Translations under genes and position numbers: made by a program | Assembly: GCF_019175385.1 (NCBI RefSeq) | Contig: NC_083345.1 | Span: forward strand, 7,789,205 to 7,853,204 | DNA: 64,000 nt | From: Lycium barbarum | Lineage: Eukaryota > Streptophyta > Magnoliopsida > Solanales > Solanaceae | Direction of reading: 5' to 3' | Notes under the pieces: generated by a model | The model's database searches: none | The model's input: the letters and a program-made list of their open reading frames with translations, nothing else | What the model was told of the DNA's origin: nothing | Part shown: positions 1 through 13,467 of the stretch, piece by piece | Layout: each line of letters opens with the position of its first letter | Numbering within the stretch: position 1 is the first letter of the stretch

Positions 1-1420
1 CTTGCATGTAAAGGATAATTAAAGGTTGTTAAAGTGATTCCTTAAAAAACTTTTAGGGTAGAAAAAGAAGTTTGAAATCTAACTTTTATAGCTACTTTCT
101 TTCACAAATATTGAATTTCATTTTTTACCCGTTCCCATCCATATTCATATTCTCTGAAAAGAATCTATACTAATAGTTAAGATTTTCCAATTACTCCTAA
201 CTTAATTCCTCTTTATAGTAAAAATATTCGTTTTTATCTTTCATTTAAAGAAAAATACAAACTACGTACTTTTTAGAAAGTCTATATTCCAAATTAAATT
301 CCAGCTATAAAAAAAAAATCAATTCAGAAATTAACTACACTCACGTTACTTTAGTGTTCATTAATATCCTCCAAAACTTGTCATGTAATTTTTAATAATT
401 CACCGCTTAGTTGAATATCATTTTACGTTATATGCATTCGTTATTAGATTTTCTTATAGTTAGTCAATATGTTTATCATATATTTCTTGACATAGAAAAG
501 CAGGAAAAAAAAACTATATTCCATAAATAGAAGAGAAGTGTCTTTAAGCTAATTGATTAGATCTTGTAATTAGAAAGAAATGAACCTACATTCTTTCTAA
601 CCCTTAAACAAAAAATAAAAACAAATTACTTAGATAAGATAAACTAATTGAGTTTTGTAAATTTATTTATGTGATTGTAAGACATAAACTATGTTGAAGT
701 CCATTATCATATATATTCACCAAAATAACAAACTTCCTCTATCATTACCTATTTTTCGGAGTTCAAATAGTAATGGTCCATTTCCTTAGAAAAAAATCAA
801 AGATGAACCATGAACCTGCACTGAGAAAAAAGATAATGGATACATTATTATACGTATTCATCATTAAATTGTTGTTATTTCTTGTATCAATATAACATTC
901 ACGTGATTCACAATGATTCAAAATCTTGCAAGCATGTGTTGCTTAGCAGTCACCAGAGAAAGCTACTGTAGTTGGAAAGAAATTCCGGTCGGCGGGCGGT
1001 TATCCGGTGGCTGCGGCGGTGCTTTGTAATTTGTCAATTGTTATACCCAAGTGTTGGTGGAAACAAGGTTTATTGGGAGCTGATTTTGACTTTTGGATTT
1101 TTGGGATTAAAAATTCCTAATTCCACCACATTTTTGAAAAAAAAAAATTAGAAGTAGCTAAATGGCATCGTCTGTTTTTCAGAAATTAAATCAAAAAAAT
1201 AATAAGAGCTAAACTTTAAAAAATATGATGTCCCACAGGCTAGAACACAGGACTCAGAGGTTTATTTTGAACACCCTGAAACCGCTGAGCTAGCCTTTTC
1301 CATGTTGTTGAGGGTGGTCAAAACATATATATCTACATAGACTCAGAATATTTTACCTATATCTACAGCGGAAATTTTCGCCGAGGGTGCTCGAGTGAAC
1401 ACCCTGTGCTGCCTATAAAT

Positions 1421-1670
1421 CCGCCCCTGCACCCCACAACCACTCACCCCCACCTTACCATACACAACCCCCACCCTCATCCCACAACCATCCACCTCTC
1501 CGCCACCTTCACCCACCATCCCTCACCACTACACAACCCCAACCCCACGACTACTCACCCCCACCCTACCACCCATTATCCCCACCCTCATCCCACGATC
1601 ACCCACCTCACATCACCCACCCCTCCACCACCCTAACCCACCACCCTCACCCACAATCTACTTAGTTCCT
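1421..1670. repeat. C/A-rich low-complexity block (repeated in each unit)
   Basis: Almost pure C, A and T on the plus strand, built from short imperfect motifs such as 'cacccccacc' and 'caccctcatccca'. Equivalent blocks lie near 3740-3970, 6030-6265 and 34530-34740. The minus strand is correspondingly rich in runs of three or more G. Any open frames through it are His/Pro/Thr-rich low-complexity translations and not genes. Confidence 0.8.
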
Positions 1671-2136
1671 ATTTTATCCTTTACCTGAGTTTTATTGATA
1701 TATATAAATTAATTTCTAATTAAGAGTTAAGGGTATTTTAGTAAACGTACAAGTTATTATATACGTACTATAAAGTCAAACCAAACAATAGAAATGTTAT
1801 TAAATCACAACAAAAGATATAGTCTATCCAAACATTGTATTCATTAATACAGGATAATACAGTACAACACCATACTGTACATTAATGAATCACGGAAAAC
1901 AACCATCCAATTTTATAATTTTAAAACTGGAATCTTCTAGTACCATGTCTAATTTAATTTCAGGTGCTAAATTCATTACCACCAACAAGTTGTGGTGGGG
2001 GTAATAAGGTATTATTTCATCTTTATCAAAGATCTAGGATAAGAGAGCATTTTATCTCCATAATAGGAATTTCCGGCATAAAGCTATAAAGTGGGTAGCG
2101 GACAAATAAAATACTAAACTCATTCATTTTCAATTA

Positions 2137-2164
2137 CTAGTATTCGTACTCGCGCGATGCGCGA
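2137..2164 (-). mobile_element. Helitron-like 3' terminus inside array unit
   Basis: Read on the minus strand, a GC-rich hairpin (stem TCGCGC/GCGCGA, loop of three bases, 2150-2164) is followed after 9 nt by CTAG and then T. A short hairpin just before CTRR with a T flank is the hallmark of Helitron 3' ends. The same signature is at 4440, 6743 and 35239, and a close relative is at 38879. Confidence 0.6.
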
Positions 2165-2323
2165 TCAATGTCAAATGGAATTAATCATAAATTATTACTC
2201 AAATCTATTTACAGTGTGTCTGTATTTCCTTCAATATTTAGACGGATAGTTTTGTGGAGACCACTATTTTATCTAGTCAATTTTTAATACTCCTCCTTTA
2301 TTTTTCTGGTCAGGTAATATTCC

Positions 2324-4626
2324 CTTGCATGTAAAGGATAATTAAAGGTTGTTAAAGTGATTCCTTAAAAAACTTTTAGGGTAGAAAAAGAAGTTTGAAA
2401 TCTAACTTTTATAGCTACTTTCTTTCACAAATATTGAATTTCATTTTTTACCCGTTCCAATCCATATTCATATTCTCTGAAAAGAATCTATACTAATAGT
2501 TAAGATTTTCCAATTACTCCTAACTTAATTCCTCTTTATAGTAAAAATATTCGTTTTTATCTTTCATTTAAAGAAAAATACAAACTACGTACTTTTTAGA
2601 AAGTTTATATTCCAAATTAAATTCCAGCTATAAAATAAAAATCAATGCAAAAATTAACTACACTCACGTTACTTTAGTGTTCATTAATATCCTCCAAAAC
2701 ATGTCATGTAATTTTTAATAATTCACCGCTTAGTTAAATATCATTTTACGTTATATGCATACGTTATTAGATTTTCTTATAGTTAGTCAATATGTTTATC
2801 ATATATTTCTTGACATAGAAAAGCAGGAAAAAAAAACTATATTCCATAAATAGAAGAGAAGTGTCTTTAAGCTAATTGATTAGATCTTGTAATTAGAAAG
2901 AAATGAACCTACATTCTTTCTAACCCTTAAACAAAAAATAAAAACAAATTACTTAGATAAGATAAACTAATTGAGTTTTGTAAATTTATTTATGTGATTG
3001 TAAGACATAAACTATGTTGAAGTCCATTATCATATATATTCACCAAAATAACAAACTTCCTCTATCATTACCTATTTTTCGGAGTTCAAATAGTAATGGT
3101 CCATTTCCTTAGAAAAAAATCAAAGATGAACCATGAACCTGCACTGAGAAAAAAGATAATGGATACATTATTATACGTATTCATCATTAAATTGTTGTTA
3201 TTTCTTGTATCAATATAACATTCACGTGATTCACAATGATTCAAAATCTTGCAAGCATGTGTTGCTTAGCAGTCACCAGAGAAAGCTACTGTAGTTGGAA
3301 AGAAATTCCGGTCGGCGGGCGGTTATCCGGTGGCTGCGGCGGTGCTTTGTAATTTGTCAATTGTTATACCCAAGTGTTGGTGGAAACAAGGTTTATTGGG
3401 AGCTGATTTTGACTTTTGGATTTTTGGGATTAAAAATTCCTAATTCCACCACATTTTTGAAAAAAAAAAAATTAGAAGTAGCTAAACGGCATCGTCTGTT
3501 TTTCGGAAATTAAATCAAAAAAATAATAAGAGCTTAAAAAATATGATGTCCCACAGGCTAGAACACAGGACTCAGAGGTTTATTTTGAACACCCTGAAAC
3601 CGCTGAGCTAGCCTTTTCCATGTTGTTGAGGGTGTTCAAAACATATATATCTACATAGACTCAGAATATCTTACCTATATCTACAGCGGAATTTTTCGCC
3701 GAGGGTGCTCGATTGAACACCCTGTGCTGCCTATAAATCCGCCCTTGCACCCCACAACCACTCACCCCCACCTTACCACACACAACCCCCACCCTCATCC
3801 CACAACCACCCACCTCTCCGCCACCCTCACCCGCTATCCCTCACCACTACACAACCCCAACCCCACGACTACTCACCCCCACCCTACCACCCATTATCCC
3901 CACCCTCATCCCACGATCACCCACCTCACACCACCCACCCCTCCACCACCCTCACCTACCACCTACTTAGTTCCTATTTTATCCTTTACCTGAGTTTTAT
4001 TGATATATAAATTAATTTCTAATTAAGAGTTAAGGGTATTTTAGTAAACGTACAAGTTATTATTCAAGTACTATAAAGTCAAACCAAACAATAGAAATGT
4101 TATTAAATCACAACAAAAGATACAGTCTATCCAAACATTGTATTCATTAATACAGAATAATACAGTACAACACCATACTGTACATTAATGAATCACGGGA
4201 AACAACCATCTAATTTTATAATTTTAAAACTGGAATCTTCTAGTACCATGTCTAATTTAATTTCAGGTGCTAAATTCATTACCACCAACAAGTTGTGGTG
4301 GGGGTAATAAGGTATTATTTCATCTTTATCAAAGATCTAGGATAAGAGAGCATTTTATCTCCATAATAGGAATTTCCGGCATAAAGCTATAAAGTGGGTA
4401 GCGGACAAATAAAATACTAAACTCATTCATTTTCAATTACTAGTATTCGTACTCGCGCGATGCGCGATCAATGTCAAATGGAATTAATCATAAATTATTA
4501 CTCAAATCTATTTACATTGTGTCTGTATTTCCTTCAATATTTAGACGGATAGTTTTGTGGAGATCACTATTTTATCTAGTCAATTTTTTATACTCCTCCT
4601 TTATTTTTCTGGTCAGGTAATATTCC
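2324..4626. repeat. 2.3-kb tandem repeat, unit 2
   Basis: Direct copy of unit 1, 2303 bp long, differing by scattered substitutions and small indels. It carries the same landmarks: GC-rich patch near 3300-3340, C/A-rich block near 3740-3970, and Helitron-like terminus with CTAG at 4440-4443. Confidence 0.95.
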
Positions 4627-6929
4627 CTTGCATGTAAAGGATAATTAAAGGTTGTTAAAGTGATTCCTTAAAAAACTTTTAGGGTAGAAAAAGAAGTTTG
4701 AAATCTAACTTTTATAGCTACTTTCTTTCACAAATATTGAATTTCATTTTTTACCCGTTCCAATCCACATTCATATTCTCTGAAAAGAATCTATAGTAAT
4801 AGTTAAGATTTTCCAATTACTCCTAACTTAATTCCTCTTTATAGTAAAAATATTCGTTTTTATCTTTCATTTAAAGAAAAATACAAACTACGTACTTTTT
4901 AGAAAGTCTATATTCCAAATTAAATTCCAGCTATAAAAAAAAAATCAATTCAAAAATTAACTACACTCACGTTACTTTAGTGTTCATTAATATCCTCCAA
5001 AACTTGTCATGTAATTTTTAATAATTCACCGCTTAGTTGAATATCATTTTACGTTATATGCATTCGTTATTAGATTTTCTTATAGTTAGTCAATATGTTT
5101 ATCATATATTTCTTGACATAGAAAAGCAGGAAAAAAAAACTATATTCCATAAATAGAAGAGAAGTGTCTTTAAGCTAATTGATTAGATCTTGTAATTAGA
5201 AAGAAATGAACCTACATTCTTTCTAACCCTTAAACAAAAAATAAAAACAAATTACTTAGATAAGATAAACTAATTGAGTTTTGTAAATTTATTTATGTGA
5301 TTGTAAGACATAAACTATGTTGAAGTCCATTATCATATATATTCACCAAAATAACAAACTTCCTCTATCATTACCTTTTTTTCGGAGTTCAAATAATGAT
5401 GGTCCATTTCCTTAGAAAAAAATCAAAGATGAACCATGAACCTGCACTGAGAAAAAAGATAATGGATACATTATTATACGTATTCATCATTAAATTGTTG
5501 TTATTTCTTGTATCAATATAACATTCACGTGATTCACAATGATTCAAAATCTTGCAAGCATGTGTTGCTTAGCAGTCACCAGAGAAAGCTACTGTAGTTG
5601 GAAAGAAATTCCGGTCGGCGGGCGGTTATCCGGTGGCTGCGGCGGTGCTTTGTAATTTGTCAATTGTTATACCCAAGTGTTGGTGGAAACAAGGTTTATT
5701 GGGAGCTGATTTTGACTTTTGGATTTTTGGGATTAAAAATTCCTAATTCCACCACATTTTTGAAAAAAAAAAAATTAGAAGTAGCTAAACGGCATCGTCT
5801 GTTTTTCGGAAATTAAATCAAAAAAATAATAAGAGCTAAACTTTAAAAAATATGATATCCCACAGGCTAGAACCCAGGACTCAGAGGTTTATTTTGAACA
5901 CTTTTCCATGTTGTTGAGGGTGTTCAAAACATATATATCTACATAGACTCAGAAAATTTTACCTATATCTACAGCGGAATTTTTCGCCGAGGGTGCTCGA
6001 GTGAACACCCTGTGCTGCCTATAAATCCGCCCCTGCACCCCACAACCACTCACCCCCACCTTACCACACACAACCCCCACTCTCATCCCACAACCACCCA
6101 CCTCTCCGCCACCCTCACCCACTATCCCTCACCACTACACAACCCCAACCCCACGACTACTCACCCCCACCCTACCACCCATTATCCCCACCCTCATCCC
6201 ACGATCACCCACCTCACATCACCCAATCCTCCACCACCCTAACCCACCATCCTCACCCACAACCTACTTAGTTCCTATTTTATCCTTTACCTGACTTTTA
6301 TTGATATATATAAATTAATTTCTAATTAAGCGTTAAGGGTATTTTAGTAAACGTACAAGTTATTATACAAGTACTATAAAGTCAAACCAAACAATAGAAA
6401 TGTTATTAAATCACAACAAAAGATATAGTCTATCCAAACATTGTATTCATTAATACAGGATAATACAGTACAACACCATACTGTACATTAATGAATCACG
6501 GGAAACAACCATCCAGTTTTATAATTTTAAAACTGGAATCTTCTAGTACCATGTCTAATTTAATTTCAGGTGCTAAATTCATTACCACCAACAAGTTGTG
6601 GTGGGGGTAATAAGGTATTATTTCATCTTTATCAAAGATCTAGGATAAGAGAGCATTTTATCTCCATAACAGGAATTTCCGGCATCAAGCTATAAAGTGG
6701 GTAGCGGACAAATAAAATACTAAACTCATTCATTTTCAATTACTAGTATTCGTACTCGCGCGATGCGCGATCAATTTCAAATGGAATTAATCATAAATTA
6801 TTACTCAAATCTATTTACAATATGTCTGTATTTCCTTCAATATTTAGACGGATAGTTTTGTGGAGATCACTATTTTATCTAGTCAATTTTTAATACTCCT
6901 CCTTTATTTTTCTGGTCAGGTAATATTCC
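4627..6929. repeat. 2.3-kb tandem repeat, unit 3
   Basis: Direct copy, again 2303 bp. Compared with units 1 and 2 it lacks about 25 bp near 5900, in the stretch that reads 'ccctgaaaccgctgagctag' in the others. Helitron-like CTAG is at 6743-6746. The constant spacing of the CTAG motif (2137, 4440, 6743) shows the array is regular. Confidence 0.95.
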
Positions 6930-7865
6930 CTTGCATGTAAAGGATAATTAAAGGTTAGTAAAGTGATTCCTTAAAAAACTTTTAGGGTAGAAAAAGAAGT
7001 TTGAAATCTAACTTTTATATCTAGTTTCTTTCACAAATATTGAATTTCATTTTTTTACCCGTTCCAATCCATATTCATATTCTCTGAAAAGAATCTATAC
7101 TAATAGTTAAGGTTTTCCGATTACTCCTAACTTAATTCCTCTTTATAGTAAAAATATTCGTTTCTATCTTTCATTTAAAGAAAAATACAAACTACGTACT
7201 TTTTAGAAAGTTTATATTCCAAATCAAATTCCAGCTATTAAAAAAAATCAATTCAAAAATTAACTACACTCATGTTACTTTAGTGTTCATTAATATCTTC
7301 CAAAACTTGTCATGTAATTTTTAATAATTCACCGCTTAGTTAAATATCATTTTACGTTATATGCATACATTATTAGATTTTCTTATAGTTAGTCAATATG
7401 TTTATCATATATTTCTTGACATAGAAAAGCAGGAAAAAAAAACTATATTCCATAAATAGAAGAGAAGTGTCTTTAAGCTAATTGATTAGATCTTGTAATT
7501 AGAAAGAAATGAACCTACATTCTTTCTAACCCTTAAACAAAAAATAAAAACAAATTACTTAGATAAGATAAACTAATTGAGTTTTGTAAATTTATTAATG
7601 TGATTGTAAGACATAGATTATGCTGAAGTCCATTATCACATATATTCACCAAAATAAGAAACTTGCTCTATCATTACCTTTTTTTCGGAGTTCAAATAAT
7701 GATGGTCCATTTCCTTAGACAAAAATCAAAGATGAACCATGAACCTGCACTGAGAAAAAAAATAATGGATACAATATTATACGTATTCATCATTAAATTG
7801 TTGTTATTTCTTGTATCAATATAACATTCACATGATTCACAATGATTCAAAATCTTGCAAGCATT
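6930..7865. repeat. 2.3-kb tandem repeat, unit 4, left part (cut)
   Basis: Only the first 936 bp or so of the unit are present. The match stops after 'cttgcaagcat', where other units continue into 'gtgttgcttagc'. The missing part of the unit is found, in the same orientation, at 34496-35425 on the far side of the retrotransposon nest. It is somewhat more diverged than units 1-3. Confidence 0.9.
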
Positions 7866-9913
7866 TGTAAGCTTTATGTCTCATTTATTGGTTACTACTT
7901 TTGAGACCATAATGTGTGAGTAGTTTCTTTAATCAAAGCTTACAAAGTGTAATAAAGATGATGGAAAATGGAATCTTGTTGTCTTCACTAAGCTCCAAAA
8001 GGGGAGTATTCAATGCTCACCCACCAATGGAACTTTTAATGTGGTTACAATAAAATCTGAATACCAAAAAAAAAAAAAAACCTAAAATGTTCTTTAAATA
8101 GGCTCCAAAAACGCGCAGCAGAAACTGAAAAAATTGCCCCCGATGGCAAGATCGCCGGACCGTCGATCGTTCGACGATCCATCAATTTCTCCGTCTTTTG
8201 TACCTTCAGCAATATGTTCCATTCAACGGTGCCGTCGACCGGTGTTATACCCTATTTTAACCGGGATCAAAATAGTTTATAACATTCTGGTAATTCCGGG
8301 GTTAATTAAAGTTAGAAGTACAACATATTGGTGATTCCTGTTTTTTATTTATTTTAAGGAGTCGCCACCTAATTATTTATGGTGAATTAGGACACCTAAA
8401 TTTATTAAAGTTATTTTAAAGTTAACTCCGTTTTACAGTGTGCGAAACTTAAGATTCTAGGTAAAAGTTCAATTAGTCTAAAGGGAAGGTATTAGGCATC
8501 CTTTAAGACCCATTAACAATGGTTAACCGACCGGACTTATGATTAGTTAGACTTAAGTGTAAATATAGTATTTTTAAATATTTAAGAAAATATCTTGAAA
8601 GTATTGCTAAAGTTATAGATAGAGTAAAATGTTGTTTAAAGTAAAACTTGTAGAAAAGTAGTGATTGAATAAAAAGAGTTTAGTTATAAATAAACCAAAA
8701 GAAACGGGATGAGTAATGTTCATATGTATTCGGAATATGAATTACGCCAACTAGCAAATTAAAATGTATTTGTAAAGTTATTGAAAAATTAATATTAATG
8801 TTTTAACAAATATGTATTTCAAGTGTTCTAAGATAAAAAGAGTAAATCTTGATTCTTTTAGCTCGATGTGGTCGTGCTAATTTGAAAAATCAGTCATTCA
8901 AATAAATGTTATGGATACTATAAATAGTTTGGAACATAAATAGAATTGAATATAGTTTGTGGAATTTACTACCCATTATGCTAAAGCTAACCCACTAATT
9001 TTACTAGAATTCATCTAAGTTAGGAAAACAAACAAAGTAACGGGTTAGTCAAATAATACAAATTAAATGCACAAAACAAAATAGAGACTGAAATGAAATT
9101 AAATGGGCTCTGCCCATTTTCCTGGACTACTGCGGATCTGGCCACTATTGGGCTTCGGCCCAATAACAATTTTTTATATGCTGCTGCTGTTGTCTTGCCT
9201 ATTTGGCTTTGGCCCAGAATTTATGTTTTCCATTTTTCGCTGTGGACAGAGGGCTGGACGTAGAGAGGAGTTACGTTGGGATTTTTAGCCCAACGCCAAA
9301 TGCGGAAGGAGACGAGTCCGAGGAACTCGTGTTCGATAGTCATGCATAAAAAAATGAAAAGAAAAGGATTAGTATGTGATTAATAAATAAGACTAAACAT
9401 GTCAAAATATACACTCAAAACAAATCGGTAGATTATGTATATACTGTGTATATTTAGATATATCTCATGTATATGCATTCATACGGATGTATAGAAGGTT
9501 AATATTGGAAAGCCTTTGCCTCCGTTTTCCCGATGTTGCACAAATTGGCTTAAAGTTACAGCCACAATGTAATTATTTTTTGTATTATGAATGCATATAA
9601 CTTTGAATTGTTTTTGTATGTTTACATATGTAAGAACATAGATGAAGTGCACGCGTTGTCTACTCTCAAAAACATACTTTTTACCCTTTCTCCAAAGCAA
9701 AACATTCTAAGGAGAAATCATTTGGGCATGTTGGAAGAAATAAAGAGTATATACATTATATATTGTAACACCCCGTATCTTGGAACTAAGTTTAGACTCA
9801 TATCATTAGAGTTTTAGTGGAAAAACTTAAGGTTTGAACGTTTTGCGGAAATGGTTAATAGGCCTACTTCGGCAGCGATAACTCCTTGATTAGTTGGGAA
9901 TTTGGGAAAGTAC

Positions 9914-12900
9914 TGTTGACACCCAATTTTGTCCCACCTTTCCTCCGAAAATACCTATTTTTTTCGCTTCCAATATATTGACAACTTTAAAAAATAATTA
10001 TTTGCATTTTTTACTATAATTATTAGCTTTTATTAATACCGGCATTTCACTATCCTGTCATTATATTTTACTACCGTCACTACTACTATTATTATTATTA
10101 TTTGTTATTATTATTATTATTACCAGTATTATCATAATTTGCGTTTCATCATTTTTACCACCTTATGCATACGCATCGCATTTATTTCGCACAATTAAAT
10201 GATAGTGTTTATTTGTTTTCAAAATATTATTGCACGGCTATTACAGCGTCATATGATTTTATTACCTGAGCACTAATAATTACATATTTTATATTTTAGC
10301 ACACTTAGTATATAATTAATTAAAATGAGTCTTTTATTTAAATTTAGAAGCCGAGTTATTTCTTTCATTCAGCCCATATTTTTAATTCATCTAACCCAAA
10401 TCCAAGCCCATAAACATTTTCGGACCAATCTAGCCCACCATTCATTTAAATAAAATCACCCAGCCCACAACAACCAGCCCATACCCGCCTAAACCTACCC
10501 GAACCCATAACCCGACCCGATCGTTTCAAAATATGAAACAACTAGGGTTCATTTTATCGTTTGACTTGCGGCGCCTCCCTCTCCATTTTTTTCCTCATCG
10601 CCGCCTCCCTTCCCCGTTCTCTCTCTTCCCTTCCTCTCTCCCACGCTCACTCTGTCCCCCCACTTCACCCTGCTCCCCACGCTTCTGCCACCTCCACTTC
10701 CCTTTGTCCCCCGCTCTTCTCTCTCTCCCGCTCCTCCCTCTTTCTTCAACGCCAAAAAGAGCAAAAACCCTATAAATAGTGGTTAGTTGAATCGTAAATG
10801 GAGGGTTTTAGGGAAAGCCCAAAGAAAAAAAAAAGCATACCAGATCTTGAATCAAAATCTCCTTAAAATCATTTTCTTTAGCAGTCGAATCTCATTTTAA
10901 TATCGGGTCAAAAATACTAGCTCCAATTCGCATTCGTTTGACTTGTTGTTGCTGTGAACCCGAGCCTCGCAAGCTCGGATTTGGCAGTCTTTCGAAGCAG
11001 ATCTGAAACCCCGCACCCCACTTCGCTGCACCTGCAAAAGGTCGGTAAATCCCTTTCGTTTATGTTTGCATTTTTTATTATTCGGTTTCTTTAGTTATTA
11101 ATAGTTGATTATTTGTTAGGTTAATATGTTTTTATGTTTAAGCATATTTTAAGTGGTCGTTCAGTTCAGTTATTATATGGCACGGGTCAGATGTTTTACT
11201 AAGTATATGTTGGTCTTAAATCACTTGAAGCTGGCTGCATATGTTAGTTAATTTAATGAGTTAAAATCAACTTGTGTATGGCCCTGTTTGGATTTATGTG
11301 AGCTCATACAAAATATAGAAGGACATGTTGTTTCTATTCCTTCATTATCACACTATCCACGAGGAGCTTGTTTTCTTGAGTAAGTGATTAGTTTGATCAT
11401 ATTGCGCTGGCCCGGGTATCCTGTTTGGTCAGAATTGCTGAAAATGCTTATGTAGCATATTTGATTGGTTTGCCTAGTTCCTATATGATTTGTAAGTGGT
11501 TGTTTGGTATTTGGCAGCATAAATATCATGTGTATGTCCGGTTGCTAGTTAATCGAGTTATTATTTCAAAAATAGTGTTTTTAGGAAATTCAATTTTTGT
11601 TGTATGTTGCATATCAGTTTGTATGAATCTGTTTGGATCTAAAGTTGTGCCCAATGAGGTCAAAGACATGAAAGTTGAGTTATTAAACTGATCAAGATCT
11701 GTGTATGCTCCTTTTAATGACTTTGTGGCCTGTGCTGTTAATTTGCTATTAGGATTTAATATTTAAAAATCTCAGAATATGTTTTCTTTAAATGGATACA
11801 AGTATTTAAACTTAATTCTGTCCCCTTTTGTGGTCTCTGAAGGAATGGAATTTCAATTTGTTGAGGTTGCTTTTCCTTATGGTGATTTGGCATTCCCCTA
11901 TCTTGAATGAAAACTTATTTACCATGGCTTTCGTGTATGATGTGGTCTTCCTGTGTTGCATGAAATCAGCCAAGTGTTCTCCTTCTTTCTTATGTTATAA
12001 AGGATCTAAAATGAGTGATTAAAGCTAACCTGTATGGTCACCATTTGAAAGCTAGGAAATAGATGGGAGAAACAGATTATCTGAATCAGTAGGAAATAAT
12101 GTGGACAAGTTAAAATACAAATAGTTGAGTCATGGTCTCAATCGTAAGCTGTTTCTTTTTACTTCGGATTAGTTGAGTGTGATCATTAATTGAGTTAAAG
12201 AGGTTCTGTCGCATCCAGCTTAAGCATGTATGATAAATGCACACGACAAAACTATCATCCTGAGTGATTCTCTTGCTGGCATCTTCACTACCTTTGGTTG
12301 TTATCTCACTGGTTGAAATACACGGATTGAGAATTAAAATGCAGAAACCTTCGCTTTTACACCTTCAAATACCTTAATAAAGAATTCCTTGAATGTCGAG
12401 ATTTCTTCCTCTTCCAGTCAGCCACTGCTTGTATGACTAAAGCAGTAGTAAAATGGCTCTAAATCCCAAACCTCTTTAAACTTCTATCTTGTTTGTCGTT
12501 GCACTGAAGAGTATTTTGCTCCATTTTGGGGTTGAGTTCTTGCTGTATTTGGAGTCTGCATTCTGCTACATGTAAGTTAAATTCTTGTGTGTTGGTCTAG
12601 TATAGCTGTATATATCTTAGTAAATGTTCTGCTCTTCTCTTCTTCGTCTATTTGAATTTAGATATATCCTCTCTAATGTTTGTCTTTTCTTTCTTTTTTC
12701 ATGATTTATCGGAGCCGCGAGGAGTTTCATTTCGAGACTCGATGCCGCTGCCAGATTCAAACTTGCATCCACTTACTCGTCTCTTTCATTTGTATTCTAA
12801 GCCAAGCAAAAAGAGGAATTCGAAAAAGGGCGGCGGAATTTCCATCCCTTGTCATCCATTTCCTTGCTTTACCACCTGAAAAGAGAAAAATGAAACAGGG

Positions 12901-13467
12901 CAAAGGAGTTACCTCTATTTTAGCTTTCTTTCTCTTTGACCTCTTTCCACTTTGTTAGTAACCTGCTGATCTTTTTTTCTTACTTTGATTATCTGAATAG
13001 AGGAATAAGACCAGTGCTAATATTAATTTAGAAAGGGGTAGATTTTTATCATTTAGGATCACCGTTCTGAACATTAAGTACCTATTTCCATCATATAGAG
13101 TGCATCATTCCTATAATAGTGTTTTACACTTTGTTAGTTATAAATTATTTTTTTTCCTTTCTCAAAGCTATTTTCTTAAATTTTGTGCCTCAGAATTAAT
13201 TAACCTAAGTTTGGTCGGATAACCGTAGTTAACGGATCCTAGAGGATGCCTAACCCCTTCCCTTTAGGATAATATAGAACCCTTACCCAGGATCACAATG
13301 ATTAAGTAGACTATTAACGGAGGTTTAGTTAGTTTTACCTTAGTTAATAATTAGGTGCCCTAATTCACCTTAAATCAATTAGGTGGCGACTCCTTAAAAC
13401 AAAGCAAATTTAGGAATCACCAATATGTTGTACTCTAATTTCAACCCGGTTAAAATGGGGTATAACA
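9914..13467 (+). mobile_element. Solo LTR, family A, innermost copy
   Basis: It starts TGTTGACACCC and ends GGGGTATAACA, with exact 5-bp duplications AGTAC at 9909-9913 and 13468-13472. It is 3554 bp and in the orientation opposite to the outer family-A copy in which it is ultimately nested. A canonical TATA box (10771-10778) lies about 860 bp from its start, downstream of a long pyrimidine-rich stretch (10566-10745). No retroviral-type ORFs. Confidence 0.88.
10771..10778 (+). promoter_or_regulatory. TATA box of family-A LTR
   Basis: TATAAATA follows a pyrimidine-rich region and precedes the long R/U5 part of the LTR. Equivalent boxes in the other copies are at 17658-17664 and 31202-31207 (minus strand), all at a similar distance from the TGTTGACACC-type end. 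Confidence 0.55.

Larger units (their letters stand above)
1..2323. repeat. 2.3-kb tandem repeat, unit 1
   Basis: This is the first complete unit of a head-to-tail array. The phase is arbitrary: it starts where the window starts, and the array probably extends to the left. The same sequence restarts at 2324, 4627 and 6930. From left to right the unit holds an AT-rich half (1-940), a short GC-rich patch (about 985-1025), a C/A-rich low-complexity block (about 1421-1670), and a Helitron-like terminus read on the minus strand (CTAG at 2137-2140, hairpin 2150-2164). This unit is 20 bp longer than units 2 and 3, partly because it keeps a few bases near 1210 that unit 2 lacks. No coding gene is supported. 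Confidence 0.95.

Noticed and set aside
1406..1636. His/Pro/Thr-rich frame in the C-rich block of each unit
   Set aside because: Low-complexity translation of a C/A-rich tract with no ATG; frames differ in length between units.
3295..3513. 72-residue frame identical in units 2 and 3
   Set aside because: It starts with TTG, is broken in unit 1 by a one-base change in an A-run, and its identity simply reflects the repeat.
2137..4443. Simple head-to-tail Helitron array with TC immediately after CTAG
   Set aside because: The base context after CTAG on the minus strand is TAATTGAAAATG, with no TC start, so units are not bounded by Helitron ends.
1..7865. CRISPR array
   Set aside because: The repeats are 2.3 kb and the DNA is plant nuclear; no short repeat-spacer structure.
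8062..8082. Poly(A) tail of a SINE or LINE near the Athila end
   Set aside because: An A-tract alone, with no target duplication found; left as part of the LTR.
10533..10775. Ser/Pro/Leu-rich frame upstream of the TATA box
   Set aside because: Pyrimidine-rich LTR sequence translated; lies upstream of the LTR TATA box.
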